Counted from the stretch's first letter, positions 1 to 11,893 are shown. The stretch: DNA of 64,000 nucleotides from Blastomyces gilchristii SLH14081 (GCF_000003855.2 NW_003101677.1:1223506-1287505), one strand, 5' to 3'. The notes: generated from the sequence alone by a model not told the origin. Numbers and translations: made by a program.

Positions 1-2985
1 TTCATATTCTTTCTCTTTTAATAGTTCACTTATTTATAAGTCTATAAGAGATTCAAGCTTTTCTCTTCAGAGAGATAACTTCTCATGATCAACTTTTTCA
101 ACATTTAAAGAAGAAAATTGATTTTTAATCAGAGAGTATAGTCTATACAGTTGAGAAGACATTTTCTTTGAAGAATTATTTTCATTTCAATCAAGAAATC
201 TATTTCAATTCAGTTCATTTTCAGAGTTAATTAATGAAAATGAAGAAGAGACTCTTTCTCTGATTATATGATTTGAGCTTATCTTTACAACTCTCAGAGC
301 ATAGTTCATACAGGCCTTTTCAAATCTAATAGCAGAAGAAGGAATTGAAGCTTCCATTTTCATTGCTTTAATAGAAGATGATTTGAATGCTTTCAGAATT
401 CTTCTCAAGACTCTGTTTTACAGACTTTGAAAGAGTTCAGTGAAATTCTCTTGATTATTTCATCAAACTTGAACTTCATAATCAGCTACTGATGTAATAC
501 AGGCTATATATAACTGTCTCATAGCCTGGAAGAATAGATCTCTCTCTGTATTTAATAGTCTGATTATGTTGTTTAATAGTCTTTCTGTCTTGACAGTTCT
601 TTGTTGTATGTGATATTTAAAATTCAACTTGAAGTTTAATCATACTTCTAATCATTTGATATTTACACTGGGTTTAATCTCTCTATTTAAAAGAGTTAGA
701 GATAGTTCTTTCTCATTGAATCTAGAAAAGAAATGAATTAACTCAGTTTTATTCATATTAAATTAAATTTGATTGATATCTACTCTAACAAAGATTTTCT
801 TTACAGCTTCTTTAATTACTTTCAAATTCTCTTTAATAGTTTTTGAGCTGTAGACTAGACCAATATCATTCACATAACTCAGAGATCACACTATTCTTAT
901 ATTTCTATTTTTGAATAGATATACAGTGTATATTGCAAATAAAATAAGTGAGATTGAAGATCTCTGTGATACTTCTATTTTTATCTCAGTCTTGTCTTAT
1001 TTCATTTCATCAAAGAAGAGTTGTATAATTCTTTTAAATATAAAACAGTTAACTCATTTTATTAGAGAAAGTGACAGTTTTAATATCTTCAATATCTGAA
1101 TTAACTTTGACTTTGAAACATGATTAAATGCTTCTTTTATATCAATAAAAACTACAGTTGAGACCAGACTCTCATGCTTTGCTATTTGAATATTATAAAC
1201 AACTGAGAGAATAGTGTCAATTACAGAACACTGTTTTCTATCTCTCATTTATTCACTGAATAAAAGAGAATCACTTATAGAGCTTATAAAAGATAGTTGA
1301 GTAGCTATTATCTTTTCTAAAACCTTTTCTAGGCAGTTCAATAGAGATATTACTCTATATGACTTAGAAATTGAAGTTTTTCTATTAGGTTTTGCAAGAA
1401 TCACTTCAGTGACTTCTCTTCAGTATTCAGAATGATATTCATTTTTCAAGAGATTGAAAAAGAGCTTAAAATATTCATTCTTTAAGTAGGAATATGTATT
1501 TTGAATAATTAAGTGATTAATTGAATCAGGATCTGCAGCAGTTTTAACAGAACTTGAGAAGATAGCTGACTCTAATTCATCTTGTGTAAGATCAGGTCAT
1601 TCCCAGTCATTTTCATCAATATAGTTGAGAAGTGATATATTCTCTTTCTCTGAATCTGAATCTGAATCTGGTGAGTTCTGAAAGAGAATTCTCATGAAAG
1701 CTTGATATTTTTTCTCAAAAGAGTTTGCTGTATATAATTCATTCTGAAACTCATATTCTAAGGCTGAAAGTTTTGCTACACTTCTTATTTTAGTATAGTT
1801 AAAAGCTTTAAAAACTTTCTTTTCTTATGCTTCTTCAAGAAATTTATTCCAGCAGTCTGTTTTAACTCTTTTAATATCTGAAAAATATTCATTTCTGACA
1901 GCTTTGAACTCTTCATCAGATATTACATTATTCTTTCAATCTCTTCTAGCAGTAGCTAATTCTTTTCTTTTAAATGAGATATTCTCATTTCATCAAGTTT
2001 TTGAATACTCAGAAGATTTTCTCTTTGAAATATTATCTCTAACACTTGTTAGAATAATAGATGTAATAAGCTTCACTCTATTCTCAAGCATTTCATTTGA
2101 GATATCTTGATCAGAATTTCAATATAGCTCATTCTGTCTTTCAGATTTTAACAGTTTTATACTTTCTTCAACTGCTTTTCAATCAGCTTTTTCAAAGTTA
2201 TAATAATTAGAGAGAAGAGGATTTTCACTCATTTATTTTTCACTCAGTTCAATATCAAATTGAATAATCTCATGATCTGATTCTGATGTCTCATTTGAAT
2301 CAATAAATCAGTTTATAAGTCTTCTTTTCATTAGATTTTATGATATGAAGATTAAATCTATAATAGATTTCTGTTTCATATCTTTTCTAAAGAATGTTTG
2401 TTGATCAGACTTATTAATCAAATCTATTGAATGTATAAAGATTTATTCAATCAGATTATGAGCTCTTACTACTCTCTTGTATTCTGAATTTTATCAGAGA
2501 TAATGTGCATTGAAATCTCCTGCAATTATAGAGTTTCTTAATGAAGTTATATTCAGAAATTCTCTATTAATTATTCAGATATTATTATTTTTCTTCAATG
2601 ACTTTTCATTATAGATATTTATAAGCTGTATAGTATTAAACTCATTCTCTTTATCTATAATATCACTCACTAGAATATCAGAGTCAGACATGATATCAAA
2701 TCTTAAATTAAATTGATATCTTAATCTCTTTCTTTCATAGATCACTACTCTTGACATTATCTCAGACTTTTGAGGTAGAAAGCAGTAGTAGCTTGAATGA
2801 GAAATGATGTAATTTTGCTCAGTATTAAAATTCAGTGCCTGAAGTAGTATAAAATCAATTTTTTATTCAAATACAATTTGAAGACAAGAATAAATACAAT
2901 TTGAGTTTCTATCTATATTATTTTGAATAAATGTGACTTTTGAAGAGTTTTTAAACTTTTTTTGTTGTTTTTGTTGTATATTCAT
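1..2985 (-). pseudogene. LINE ORF2: endonuclease and reverse transcriptase, broken
   Basis: The likely start is the ATG at 2985. The open pieces at 2757-2575, 1248-1054 and 408-205 all lie in this one frame, so the damage is stop codons, not frameshifts. N-terminal endonuclease/exonuclease/phosphatase motifs are visible: AGDFNAH near 2530 and SDHE near 2280. The RT core follows, with VVFIDIKEAF near 1150-1120 (RT motif A, with N where a D is usual two residues on). The family nicks target DNA and primes reverse transcription on it. The RT C-terminus, RNase H and terminal zinc finger lie outside the window for this copy but are preserved in E3. It cannot be active. Confidence 0.8.
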
Positions 2986-3069
2986 ACTAAAAGAGAGTAG
3001 AGATAGAGTAGAATCTAGTCACTATCATCAGATAGTAGATTATAACTATTTTGAAAAGTAGAGATCTCA

Positions 3070-4615
3070 ACTGCTTACATTATATCTAGTTTATTATCAG
3101 AGTCATTTCTCAATTCTCTAATCTTAACAGAAGTTTGAGGATTCAAATTCTGTTTACATTTAGCAAGAGAATTGAAGTTTGAAGATTTAGATAGTTAAGA
3201 GTTTCTTCTTTTTAAGCTTGCAGTTGTAAGTCTACTGACTTGACTCTTCTCTTCAGTCTAGATTGACTTTGAGCTTTATCTTTTCTTCAGTTCTTTTGAG
3301 TTCTAGGAGCAAATATACATTCTTTTGAGCTAGATGCATGTTTTTCTTTGTAATTAGAGCACTTAAGCAGAGTGTGTTGACATATTTCATCTCTTTTTGA
3401 GCATGTTTCACATTTATGCTTACTAGTTTTGTGATCTCTGGCACAGAATGCATATTTTAAGTCTCTAAAACATGAGATTGCAAAGTGTTCATATCTTTGA
3501 CAGTTTGAACACTGTGTTTGAGCTTTGAGATTCATTCTTGAGTCTTTGTATTCATGAACTCTCATTTTCAAATCTGCTACTCTTACTTCAGAGATCTTTG
3601 ACTGTTCAAGTGTTTTTATATATACTAGAATAGAGGCATTTCTCCTGCTTTGTCTGAACTCAATTGAATTTAGTTATACAGGCTTCTTTCTCAGTTGAAT
3701 AGAGTTGTATTCTTTCAATTCATTTTTGAGAAGTAGTATTCCTTCTTCACAGTTAAAAATTTCAACTGAAATATCATGAAGAATGAATTTGTCTCACTTT
3801 TCATCTCTCTTAGATAGAATTATTGTATTTAGTAAAGATTCTACTACTGACTTTCAGAGATTCTCATTCTGAATAAGGAATTCAGCACTGAATTCAGGCA
3901 TTGTAATCAGAATGATGAAGTTTTCAAAGAATGATGACTCAATTAAAGCTATAACTGATTTTTGAACTTCAATATCAGTTATCAACTGAGAAAAGAACTG
4001 CTGATTAATTTCATTTCTGATTCTGAAAATAAGATTTAAGTTTAGCTTGTTTCTTTGCAGAATGTTCTGATTTGAGACTTTGAGAATAAGTCTTCTATTT
4101 CTGAAGATTTGAAAGTTTTTCTCTTTTTACATTTTCTTTTTCACTTTTCTATGAATAGAGATATGAACAGTATTCTTCTCAGTTTTCTCAGGATTTTGAG
4201 CAGGTTTTGAGATAGCAGGTTTAGAGACAGCAGATTCAGCTGCTTGAGCATATGTTTTCTTCTGATTCAAAGAAGAAGAAGAAGTAGGAAAAAAGAAAGA
4301 AGAGTAAGATGAAGAGTCAGTGATTATATAAGAAATTTTCAATGTTTTTTAAACTGTGTTTGAGATTTCAAGTTTGAACTTGATTATCTTCTGTAGTTGT
4401 CTAGTCTGAGTATGAAGAATTAACAGAACTTCTTCATTCATCTCACTCAGACACTGCTTTTCAAGAATCTTACTTGCTTTTTCAAGTTTCTGTATTTCAA
4501 GAACTTGTTATTTCTCTATTTCTTCTTTCTTTCTTCTCTTCAGAATTTCAATCTCAGGAATAGCATTTGAGAAAGCATCTTTTTTCACATCAACTAAGTG
4601 TATTTTTAAACTCAT
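3070..4615 (-). pseudogene. LINE ORF1: gag-like protein with CCHC zinc knuckles, broken
   Basis: The start is the ATG at 4615, which aligns with the ATG at 49561 in copy E2. Open pieces 4342-4127 and 3571-3287 share that frame. The N-terminus is a Lys/Glu-rich, probably coiled-coil stretch followed by a Ser-rich segment and KTYAQAAES. The C-terminal part (3571-3287) has three cysteine-rich knuckles, beginning CSNCQRYEHFAISC (CX2CX4HX4C) and continuing CxxC...H...H...C and C...H...C...C. Such knuckles bind the element RNA in the LINE ribonucleoprotein. The 3' limit is approximate: the reading continues past a TGA at 3287 with a charged tail and probably ends just upstream of ORF2. Confidence 0.75.
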
Positions 4616-6243
4616 TATTCTCACTCAATGAAAAGTTGGTCAGACTGTTTCAATTGAGATATTTCTAAGTCTGTTTTCAATTGAAAAGTTGATCAGACTG
4701 TTTCAAAAGAAGAATAAAAGACTTTTGTGTATAAAATACCTGATTTTTTTCACACTAGTTCAGTAACTAGATTAGATTTTTGAAGAGAATCTAATAAACT
4801 AAAATTGATTTTTGAGATAAATCAATAAAATCTTTACAATCTCTTTCTTGAAATACAGTGAGAAAGAGTATGATATCAATTGATAATAAATCAGATAATA
4901 TGACAGTTTTTGAGAGAAAAACTGACAAAAAATAAATCAATTTTTTGCAGAGAAATTGATTAAAACTATTCAATTTTATTCTAAATCATTCAATTCTTCT
5001 CACACAACAAGTGTACAACTCAAATCAGTTAATAAAGAGTGTAAAAAAGAATTAAGTATTAATGAAAGCTCTTCAGTCACTGAAAAAGTAATTCTTACTT
5101 AAAAGAATATGAAATTATGACAGAAAATAGCTCTGTTTTTTATTCTTTATAAGAATATTGTGTAAAATCCAGAGAAAAACACCTTACTTTTTCAAGAGAA
5201 GTAAAAAACTATTTCTAAGATCTTTTTTTTGCATTAACTGCTGCAGAAGAATGAGATAGAAACTGCTAAGATATGCACTACTATATACTCTCTATCAAGA
5301 CTTTCTCTCTTCAGAGTCTTGATATTATAGAGAATATAAGTCTGTTTCTATATAATAATATAAATATTGTCAGCGGGATGTAGAGGAACTGGTTATTTAT
5401 ATCTCAAAATAGAAGACTTTGTCAATGATTATATTAATATAGAGTTAATTCTTAAATTCAATAGAAATCTAGTGTTACTGTTCTCAATCTCTTGTAGAAT
5501 CTATTGAATATTGAGATATTAAAGCTAGATTTAATATATCTCACTATGCAGGGATCAAAGGCTCAGTCAGATCTTGAGATATACTGATTTTATAGTTGTT
5601 GATGTGCTGTTGACTCATTATCTGCTGATTATGTATTGAATGCTGTTGTCAAGGTATCTTTTTGTATTGTTCTGCTGGGGATGGGCCAGATTGAGAGGGG
5701 TAGTACAAGGGTGAGACTTGGTGTTGAAGTCTAGATACACTGACGACAGACTGTGGAGGTTGCACTTCAGAAGAGTCTGTTGGTTATGTGCTTGATATTA
5801 TCGTCAAGGTATCTTTTTGTATTTTTCTGCCGGGGATGGGCCAGATTGGGAAGGGCGGTACGAGGGTGAGACTTGGCGTTGGTGTTTTGGAACATCAAAG
5901 ATGGACAGGGTTTTCGCGGAGGTCGCTCCTCGGATATCTCCACAACTACAGGTTGGGGATCTTCCAAAATCGAGAAGATTCATGCATATGGCTAGGTCTC
6001 TTCACCTTACAATTTGTATGGCACTTTGGCCCGGGGTTGTGGTGTGGTAGGGGAGAACGGGGGATAATCCCACACAGGAGTTTCGAACAACGTCCGGTTC
6101 ACATTTGGCTGGATAACTCCACCACCACACAGGGTATGCGGTCGGCGATGGGGTCAGAATGCTCGTATGATCGAGGGCTTTTCGATGGATCTATCGGCGG
6201 GTTCTTATTCGAAAAATCGAGCGAGTTCGTGGTGGAGCGGTTG
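4616..6243 (-). promoter_or_regulatory. LINE E1 5' UTR with GC-rich promoter-like block
   Basis: About 1.6 kb separate the 5' end from the ORF1 ATG. The outer part, roughly 5650-6243, is GC-rich with many CpGs, unlike everything around it. It contains two tandem monomer units starting near 5650 and 5805 (spacing 155). The inner part (4616-5640) is AT-rich and includes a conserved hairpin (TCAAGACT at 5295-5302 pairing with 5315-5322). The same organisation is present in E2 (47907-49560). Internal promoters in LINE 5' UTRs, sometimes built of tandem monomers as in mouse L1, are established. That this block is the promoter is inference. Confidence 0.6.
5650..5960 (-). repeat. Two tandem 5' UTR monomers
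   Basis: A ~155-bp unit starting CAAGGTATCTTTTTGTATT repeats at 5650 and 5805, each followed by a GGGGATGGGCCAGATTG-type block and a GTGAGACTTGG block. E2 has two related units with 147-bp spacing (48331 and 48478, reverse orientation relative to the window). Confidence 0.75.
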
Positions 6244-6249
6244 AGATAA
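5788..6249 (+). other. Antisense open reading frame over LINE 5' UTR (ORF0-like)
   Basis: An uninterrupted 153-codon frame runs opposite to LINE E1 across its GC-rich 5' UTR. The same frame exists in E2 (48551 to 48246, then 48227 to 47853 on minus), interrupted there only by one TAG where E1 has TGG. Shared segments include GQIGKGG, RYLHNYR/GYLHNYR, LWCGRGERGIIPHRSFEQ and HIWLDNSTTT. I recognise no domain. The frame may be open simply because this block escaped hypermutation and is GC-rich, which lowers stop frequency. Whether it is translated is unknown. Confidence 0.4.
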
Positions 6250-6425
6250 TCACGGAGACAAAGCTAATAGTAGTGACAGAATTTTTTAAAAAGATTTTTC
6301 TCTCTTTTATAATACATTTTTCTCTTCTCTCTCTTATCTACAATAGTGAGTGCATGAAAGTATTATTTTTAAAAGATAATAAGAGGCTTATTCTGATATT
6401 TTCTAATAAGTAATAAATATCTTTA

Positions 6426-6900
6426 TAATACAGCTGCAGTCTCTGTGACTGCTAAGAAAGTCAGGTTAAAGATGAAGATAATAGTGTTAATAAGCTGTGA
6501 GAGTATCACTCTTATTATTATATCTTCTTCTTCTTCTGCATCTCTTGCAGCTGTGGCAGTAGTAGCTGTATCTTGCAGTGAGGTGTTATTTCTTCTATCA
6601 GTCAGTTTATCTATATCTGATTCATTCTCTGCTCTCTTCACTGCTATTACAATACTGTCTCTCTTCTCAGTTAACATAGTGATATATAACCTCATGTGAT
6701 TATTCAGAGAGAATCTCAGAGAGAGCTTGATTTCAGAAATAGTAGCTCTGAGAAACTCAATTCATAGTTCTTCTTTTATAACATATCTGAGCTCTGCTCA
6801 GAATGCTGCTAAATTGAGTTTACAGAGTTCTGCAGTTTCTTTATCTTCTCTCTATAAGAAGGCTTCAGTGCAGTCTCTGATCAGTATTATTATTTATCTA
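6426..6900 (-). pseudogene. Coding-looking fragment, function unknown
   Basis: On minus, an open stretch of 90 codons (6695-6423) continues upstream in the same frame to about 6900 with only a few stops. The composition is protein-like and charged in the middle (for example KRAENESDIDKLTDRR, then Ala/Thr-rich, then an acidic run), with a hydrophobic end. The plus strand is also open here (6445-6699), so strand assignment is not secure. I recognise no family. It could be part of a transposon N-terminal region. Confidence 0.25.
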
Positions 6901-7005
6901 CACTGTGCTAAGTAGCTGAAGAAAGAAGAGATCTTATACACTTATCTCTTCTCTCACTCTTATTATTTTTATTACATCTGTAATAATAACTTCTATCTCT
7001 CTGTA

Positions 7006-7049
7006 AGTATTATCTATTATTATTATTATTATTCTTAGTATTATCTATT
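7006..7049. repeat. 13-bp direct repeat around an AAT-type tail (possible tail-only insertion)
   Basis: AGTATTATCTATT occurs exactly at 7006-7018 and 7037-7049. Between them (7019-7036) lies an 18-bp stretch that on minus reads AAG followed by AAT units, the same form as the 3' tails of LINE E3 and of both SINEs. This is what an extremely 5'-truncated LINE or SINE insertion would leave. Confidence 0.5.
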
Positions 7050-7059
7050 CTATAAGAAG

Positions 7060-7355
7060 ACATTGTATCAGTTCTGATAAAAAGCTCAGATGCTTAAGTA
7101 GTACAGAGTGAGAGTCTCAGAGCTTCAAGTGTTAATAGATTTTATCAAGACTGAGAAGATCTCTCTTACTCATCTATAAAAGAAGGTAAAAGTATAAATC
7201 TCTGAGATGAAAAAACATCTCAGTATGACTGATCTTAAGAAGAAGTCAGTCAGTACTGCTGTTGAAAGTGTCACAGAGATTAATCACTGATTAAAGAGAA
7301 TCTCACTTCAATTAAAGCAGATAACTGAGATGTTTTATAAATTAATAAGTTAATA
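7060..7355 (+). pseudogene. Coding-looking fragment, function unknown
   Basis: The plus strand reads as a mostly open, charged, helix-like peptide with stops at plausible Trp positions. Segments such as VSELQVLIDFIKTEKISLTHL and ISEMKKHLSMTDLKKK are visible. No motif identifies it, and it could be a gag-like or transposon-associated remnant. Confidence 0.25.
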
Positions 7356-8289
7356 CTTTATATATTTCTCATACTCTTCTGCAGTGCTGCAGTGCTAACT
7401 TCTTAGCAGATAAAGATACTGATACTGAAGACTTCAACAGTGAAAAATGAGTTTAATAAGAATATAATTATTGATGAGTAGACTCTGATTCTTCTTTTTA
7501 CTTTTTCAGCAGACTGCAGCTCTATTAGAATAGCAGCAGTCTGCAGATTGATAATATTAATCTTATTAATGTCAAATATTTCTTTTTCTTAACTGCTTCA
7601 GGAATTTTACACTTGTATAGTCTTATTAAACTTCTAAAAACTCTTTGAAAGAAAATAGAAGAAGAGTGCTACAGAGCTTATAAAATATCAGCTTATCACT
7701 GTAAGTAGACTGATCACTGAGACTATATATTTCACATTTGATCTCATTTGATCTGATCTTATACATTTCTTAGTGTAAGTCTCATCAGAATCAAGTCTTA
7801 AAAAAATCTGAAAATGAATCATTTCTGAGAGAAATGATATGAAAAATAATCAGATTTAATTCAAGAACAGTGAAATGAGAGTAATTTCTCAGAATAAACT
7901 ATGAAAGATAATCATTCTTTCAAAATCAGAATGAAACTGAGACTGAAGATTAAATTCAGTTTCATTTAATTTATTCAGTGATTGCTTATATAATCAGAAT
8001 TCAGTAACAATTATTGATAATTCTTATAAAATAACTAAATATATTTTTATACAAGTTTATTCTTCACTTTCTTATGAAAACTATACTTCTCTGATATACT
8101 GTGATCAGAGATATTAAACTGTCTGATAATTTTATATTTTACAATCATGAGTTTTCTAATTGTTTCTTCTTATAATTGTTCTCAGTGATAGTGATAAATA
8201 TCTTGACTTGAGTTAAACTTTTACTTCATTCTCATCTCTGTCAATGAAATTGTTAGAATATTATATATCATCAGTGTAACAGTTGAATA

Positions 8290-10440
8290 TATACTCTTAA
8301 CAATTTTTCATAACTCTAGAATTGATTTGATGTGTAAATATATTAAATTATCTTGAAAATAGCAGTCAGATTCAGTTTTATAAGCATGTAGTTTTGCCTG
8401 ATTTTTAGTTGTAATCAATGTATGCAAGTTCTGTTTCAAAGTTAGTATTATAGTTCTATGTAATATAAAGTATTATCAAAGATCATTACTTACTAGAGAA
8501 TTGTATTTCACTGTCTTCACATCTCTAATATCTGCTTGTTCAAATCTCTGATAGTTAATATTATAGTAGTCTCAGACTAATTTAATATACAAGTCTCATT
8601 TCTTCTCTGTTCAATCTTGAGAAGTGTAGATATTAACTTGATAGAAGAGATCTAGTAGAGCTACTACAGTATAGTACTCTGTAAAAGATTGTTCAGTTTT
8701 GCTGTAGTAATATACTAGTTTATTTCTTATAGTAATAATAGCCTGTGCTATAACATTATCTCAGACTGAATTTCTTTTTAAGTGATTTAACTGCTTCTTA
8801 AGATAAGTAAATAAACTATTATACAGTCATCAGACTGACTGCAGCATTAATGTATAAGTGATTGAAACTGTCTTTATTATCTTATAAAACTGAAACAGTA
8901 AATTAATCACATATTTCAACTGAGTGCACTTGATATCAGAAAGTTTTAATATCTGAATCTTTTTCTAATCAGAGTGTTACACTTAATAATCAATTATCTG
9001 ATGTAATTGAAGAGTCTGAACAGTTATCTTATATATTGAACTTCACTGTATTCTAATATTCTGTATTATATTCAGTGATGTGACTGATTTATTTATTTAT
9101 TAAATATCATGAAATTATTGTTATTATTTAGAGAAGATATAAATTATATTAGCAATGTTTTGAATCTGTGATATTTAAATTATTAGTCAATCTATTCAAA
9201 ATTAACAGTAGTATTATCAAAAAGTGTTATCAAAAAGCAATATTATAAAGTGTTGTCAAAAAACATTATCTTTTATAAAGTGAATGCAAAAGTTACTTGA
9301 GTAATCACTTTTATCTCATTCTCATCTTAAGAATCAGTCATCTCATTATTCTTTATCTCAATATTAAGATTCTTTATCAGTATTTATATTACAAGTTAAA
9401 TCACATGAGTAATACAGAGAATATAATCTTGTTTATTATTTTAAAAATACAAAGTCAATTTTTACTTCAAGCTCTTCATCATAGTATAGTTATTCACAGT
9501 ATTATCAGTTATAATTATAAGAAGACTGAGACTAATATTTCAATAGTTATTTTTAATCACAGTTATTAATATCTCTGTTATATAATTCTTAGTATGACTA
9601 CTGATTAATAATTTAAATTTAATTAATATTTCTTAATAAGTTCAGTTCTCATCAATGTAATAACATATAACTCTTATAAATGCAAGATTGTTTGTACTAG
9701 TTCATGTATTTACTGTGAGAGACACTCTTTGATGATTCTTCAACTCTGATTCTAGATATTATATATTAACTTTGTAGTATATCTCAAGATTGAATCAAAG
9801 ACAGAATCAATGTAAAATATGAAGATTTAAATTAAGTATTTAAGAAAGTGTTTGAAATTCGGGGTTTTCAATTGATTGAAGAGAAAGATTCAGAGATATA
9901 TATATACAAAGTAATTATTTACAGAAGTTATTAGATAAGAGTTGTGAAATCAGAGTACTAATACATGATTATTTTCACATAATTTTCTTCAAATTAGAAA
10001 GTTAGTGTTACTAAAAATTATTATCTGATAGAGTAACTTATCAGCTTAGTAGTAATTTTCTAATTATTTTTCTTTTATTATCTGTATTCTGATGACTTCA
10101 GATGTTGAGAAATTTCTTCAGAGTTATAATTAGTTTATAATAAATATTTCTGAATGAAGTTGCAGTGATTATAGTAGAGAGATAACTCTTTAGTAATCTA
10201 TAATACAATCTGTTAATAATTATTTCATAGTTCATCTCAATGTTTATATTGAGTTTTTTATAAATTTCATGACCTGAAATCAGATGTGAAGAATGAAGTA
10301 ATTATTTATCATAATTAAAAGAGAGTATTCTGTGTTAAATTATAAATAATATAGACTTTGTAATTCATAGTGATTTCTTGAAGAGTTTGTGAATTTTCAA
10401 TAGAAGTAAAAGAAGTGAAAGAAGTGAATTTAGAAGACAT
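8290..10440 (-). pseudogene. hAT-family transposase relic, copy 1
   Basis: Reading minus from a possible ATG at 10440, about 715 codons fit a hAT transposase length. Near 9740 is a segment reading SLTVNT*TSTNNLAFIRVICYYIDEN, which matches the hAT catalytic block (SLT-D-WTS-N-AF...YID); the catalytic Asp position reads N and the Trp codon is TGA. Nearer the C-terminus (about 8900-8600) is a segment with KLVYYYSKTEQSFTEYY followed by VVALLDLFY, matching the conserved 'KL-YY-T...YY-A-LLDP' region of hAT proteins. Many stops make it inactive. I could not define terminal inverted repeats or the 8-bp duplication. A second fragment (47513-47906) matches 8293-8690. Confidence 0.65.
9205..9285. repeat. 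Cluster of short GTGTTATCAAAAA-like repeats
   Basis: Three iterations of a (G)TGTT(A/G)TCAAAAA motif occur between 9205 and 9260, the last followed by ATTATCTTTTATAAA. A similar block occurs at 11280-11315. They may be terminal or subterminal repeats of a small DNA transposon, but both copies are in the same orientation, so no inverted-repeat pair is shown. Confidence 0.3.
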
Positions 10441-11833
10441 AATAATAATTTAAGAAAGATAATAATTTATTTTCAATAACTAATCACTGATATGTGTAAG
10501 AAGAATTAATATGAGAGAAAATAATCTTCTTTCTTAGCTTAGTTATAATTTTAATACTAACTCAGATTAAATATTATCAATATATAAAAGTAAATAAATA
10601 ATCTTGATTAATCTCTGTCATATTTCTTGAAATATATTAATATTGTAAAAGAGAGTGTTATCAAATTATATTATCAGATAATATTATTAAAAATATATTA
10701 ATATTATAAATATCAATATTGAAAAAATATTGATACTTATATATTATAGTAATTTGTGAATCATGATAGTTAAATATATATATATATATTATTTCTGATA
10801 TTGATAATTAATTACAACTTGTATAATAATTTTTGAAAACTTAAAATTAATTTCAATTATTAACTAATAGTTACAAACTTATAACTAATTAATATAAAAA
10901 GAAAAAAACTTTTTCTACTTATTATCTTTCTTCTCTTTCTCATTCTTCTCATCATTCTTTATAATTTACTTCTTATTCTTATTCTTCTTCTTCTTCTTCT
11001 TCTTCTTATCTGAGATGATAATCATCTTAAAATCTCTCTCTGCTATCTTCTCAGAGAAGAGTTCTCACTGCTCTCTCTCAGTCAGATTAATCTGTACTTC
11101 AAAATCCTGCATTTTCTGATCTGCTATCTCGGGTTTCATCTCAGCAGTAAGTAGATTAGTATACTCAGAAAGTAGAGCTGTCTTCTTAATATTTTGAATT
11201 ATAAAGTATATTTAAGATCTGAATAAGATCTTAATCTTCTTCTTCTCTATTAGCTTTTGCTAATTAATTAGAGAACAGAAGTGTTATCAAAAATTGTTAT
11301 CTTTTAATAAAAAACTTATCAGTTTTAACTTCTTTATCTCTCACTTTAATACCTTCTTAATCTTCTTCTACTGTTACTTATTTACAGTAATACTCTTCTT
11401 CTTTCTCTCTCTCTTCATCTTGATCTTAAATCATTCTCAGAACTTCTTCTAATTTTACTACTACTGTATGAGACTCTTCACTATTTTCTTTTTCAATCTC
11501 TCACAGATAGTGTTATCTGCATTATTTCTATACTTAGTTCAGTCTAAATCTATCAGAAGTATTACTTAAAATTATTATTATTCTACTCTCTTACAGAGTC
11601 TTTTCAAGATATTATAATATGTCTTACAATCGATCTCTCTGTGCTTAAACATCTTCTTCTTCTCTCTCTTCAATCTATGACAGTACTTACACATCTTGAT
11701 AATTCACAGAACTGCAGAATATTTAAAGAGAGATAATATAATTGATTTTAATAAGTGTTAAGAGAGAGTGAAGACAGAGAAGATAGTTAGTAATAATATA
11801 ATAATAATAGTGATAATAATGATAATGATGATG

Positions 11834-11893
<60 letters not shown>

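Larger units (their letters stand above)
1..6243 (-). mobile_element. LINE copy E1 (Tad1-like), 3' end outside window
   Basis: Non-LTR retrotransposon read on the minus strand: 5' UTR (6243 to 4616), ORF1 (from 4615), ORF2 (from 2985). The first ~876 bases match E3 at 56470-57345 closely. E3 carries the missing 3' end, so a full-length element would be about 7.6 kb. The 5' end coincides within a few bases with that of copy E2 (47907), so both look 5'-complete. The gag-like ORF1 with CCHC knuckles, an endonuclease-RT ORF2 and an RNase H near the 3' end (seen in E3) fit the fungal Tad1/I group. The clade is inferred from domain order only. Coding parts are strongly hypermutated, while the outermost ~600 bp of the 5' UTR is GC-rich and largely spared. 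Confidence 0.85.
6244..8280. other. Unassigned AT-rich sequence between LINE E1 and hAT relic
   Basis: No element boundary is recognisable beyond the LINE 5' end at 6243. It contains two coding-looking fragments (separate entries), a 13-bp direct repeat around a short AAT tail (7006-7049), and an imperfect hairpin at 7509-7544 (GCAGACTGC pairing with GCAGTCTGC). The stretch 7360-8280 shows nothing I can name, though its minus strand may be the 3' flank of the hAT element. Confidence 0.4.

Noticed and set aside
9297..9569. 90-codon plus-strand ORF
   Set aside because: Overlaps the minus-strand hAT transposase, low-complexity Ile/Leu/Tyr/Ser composition, no motif.
11813..11892. CRISPR-like or tail-type repeat
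   Set aside because: Plain trinucleotide microsatellite with no spacers and no target duplication.
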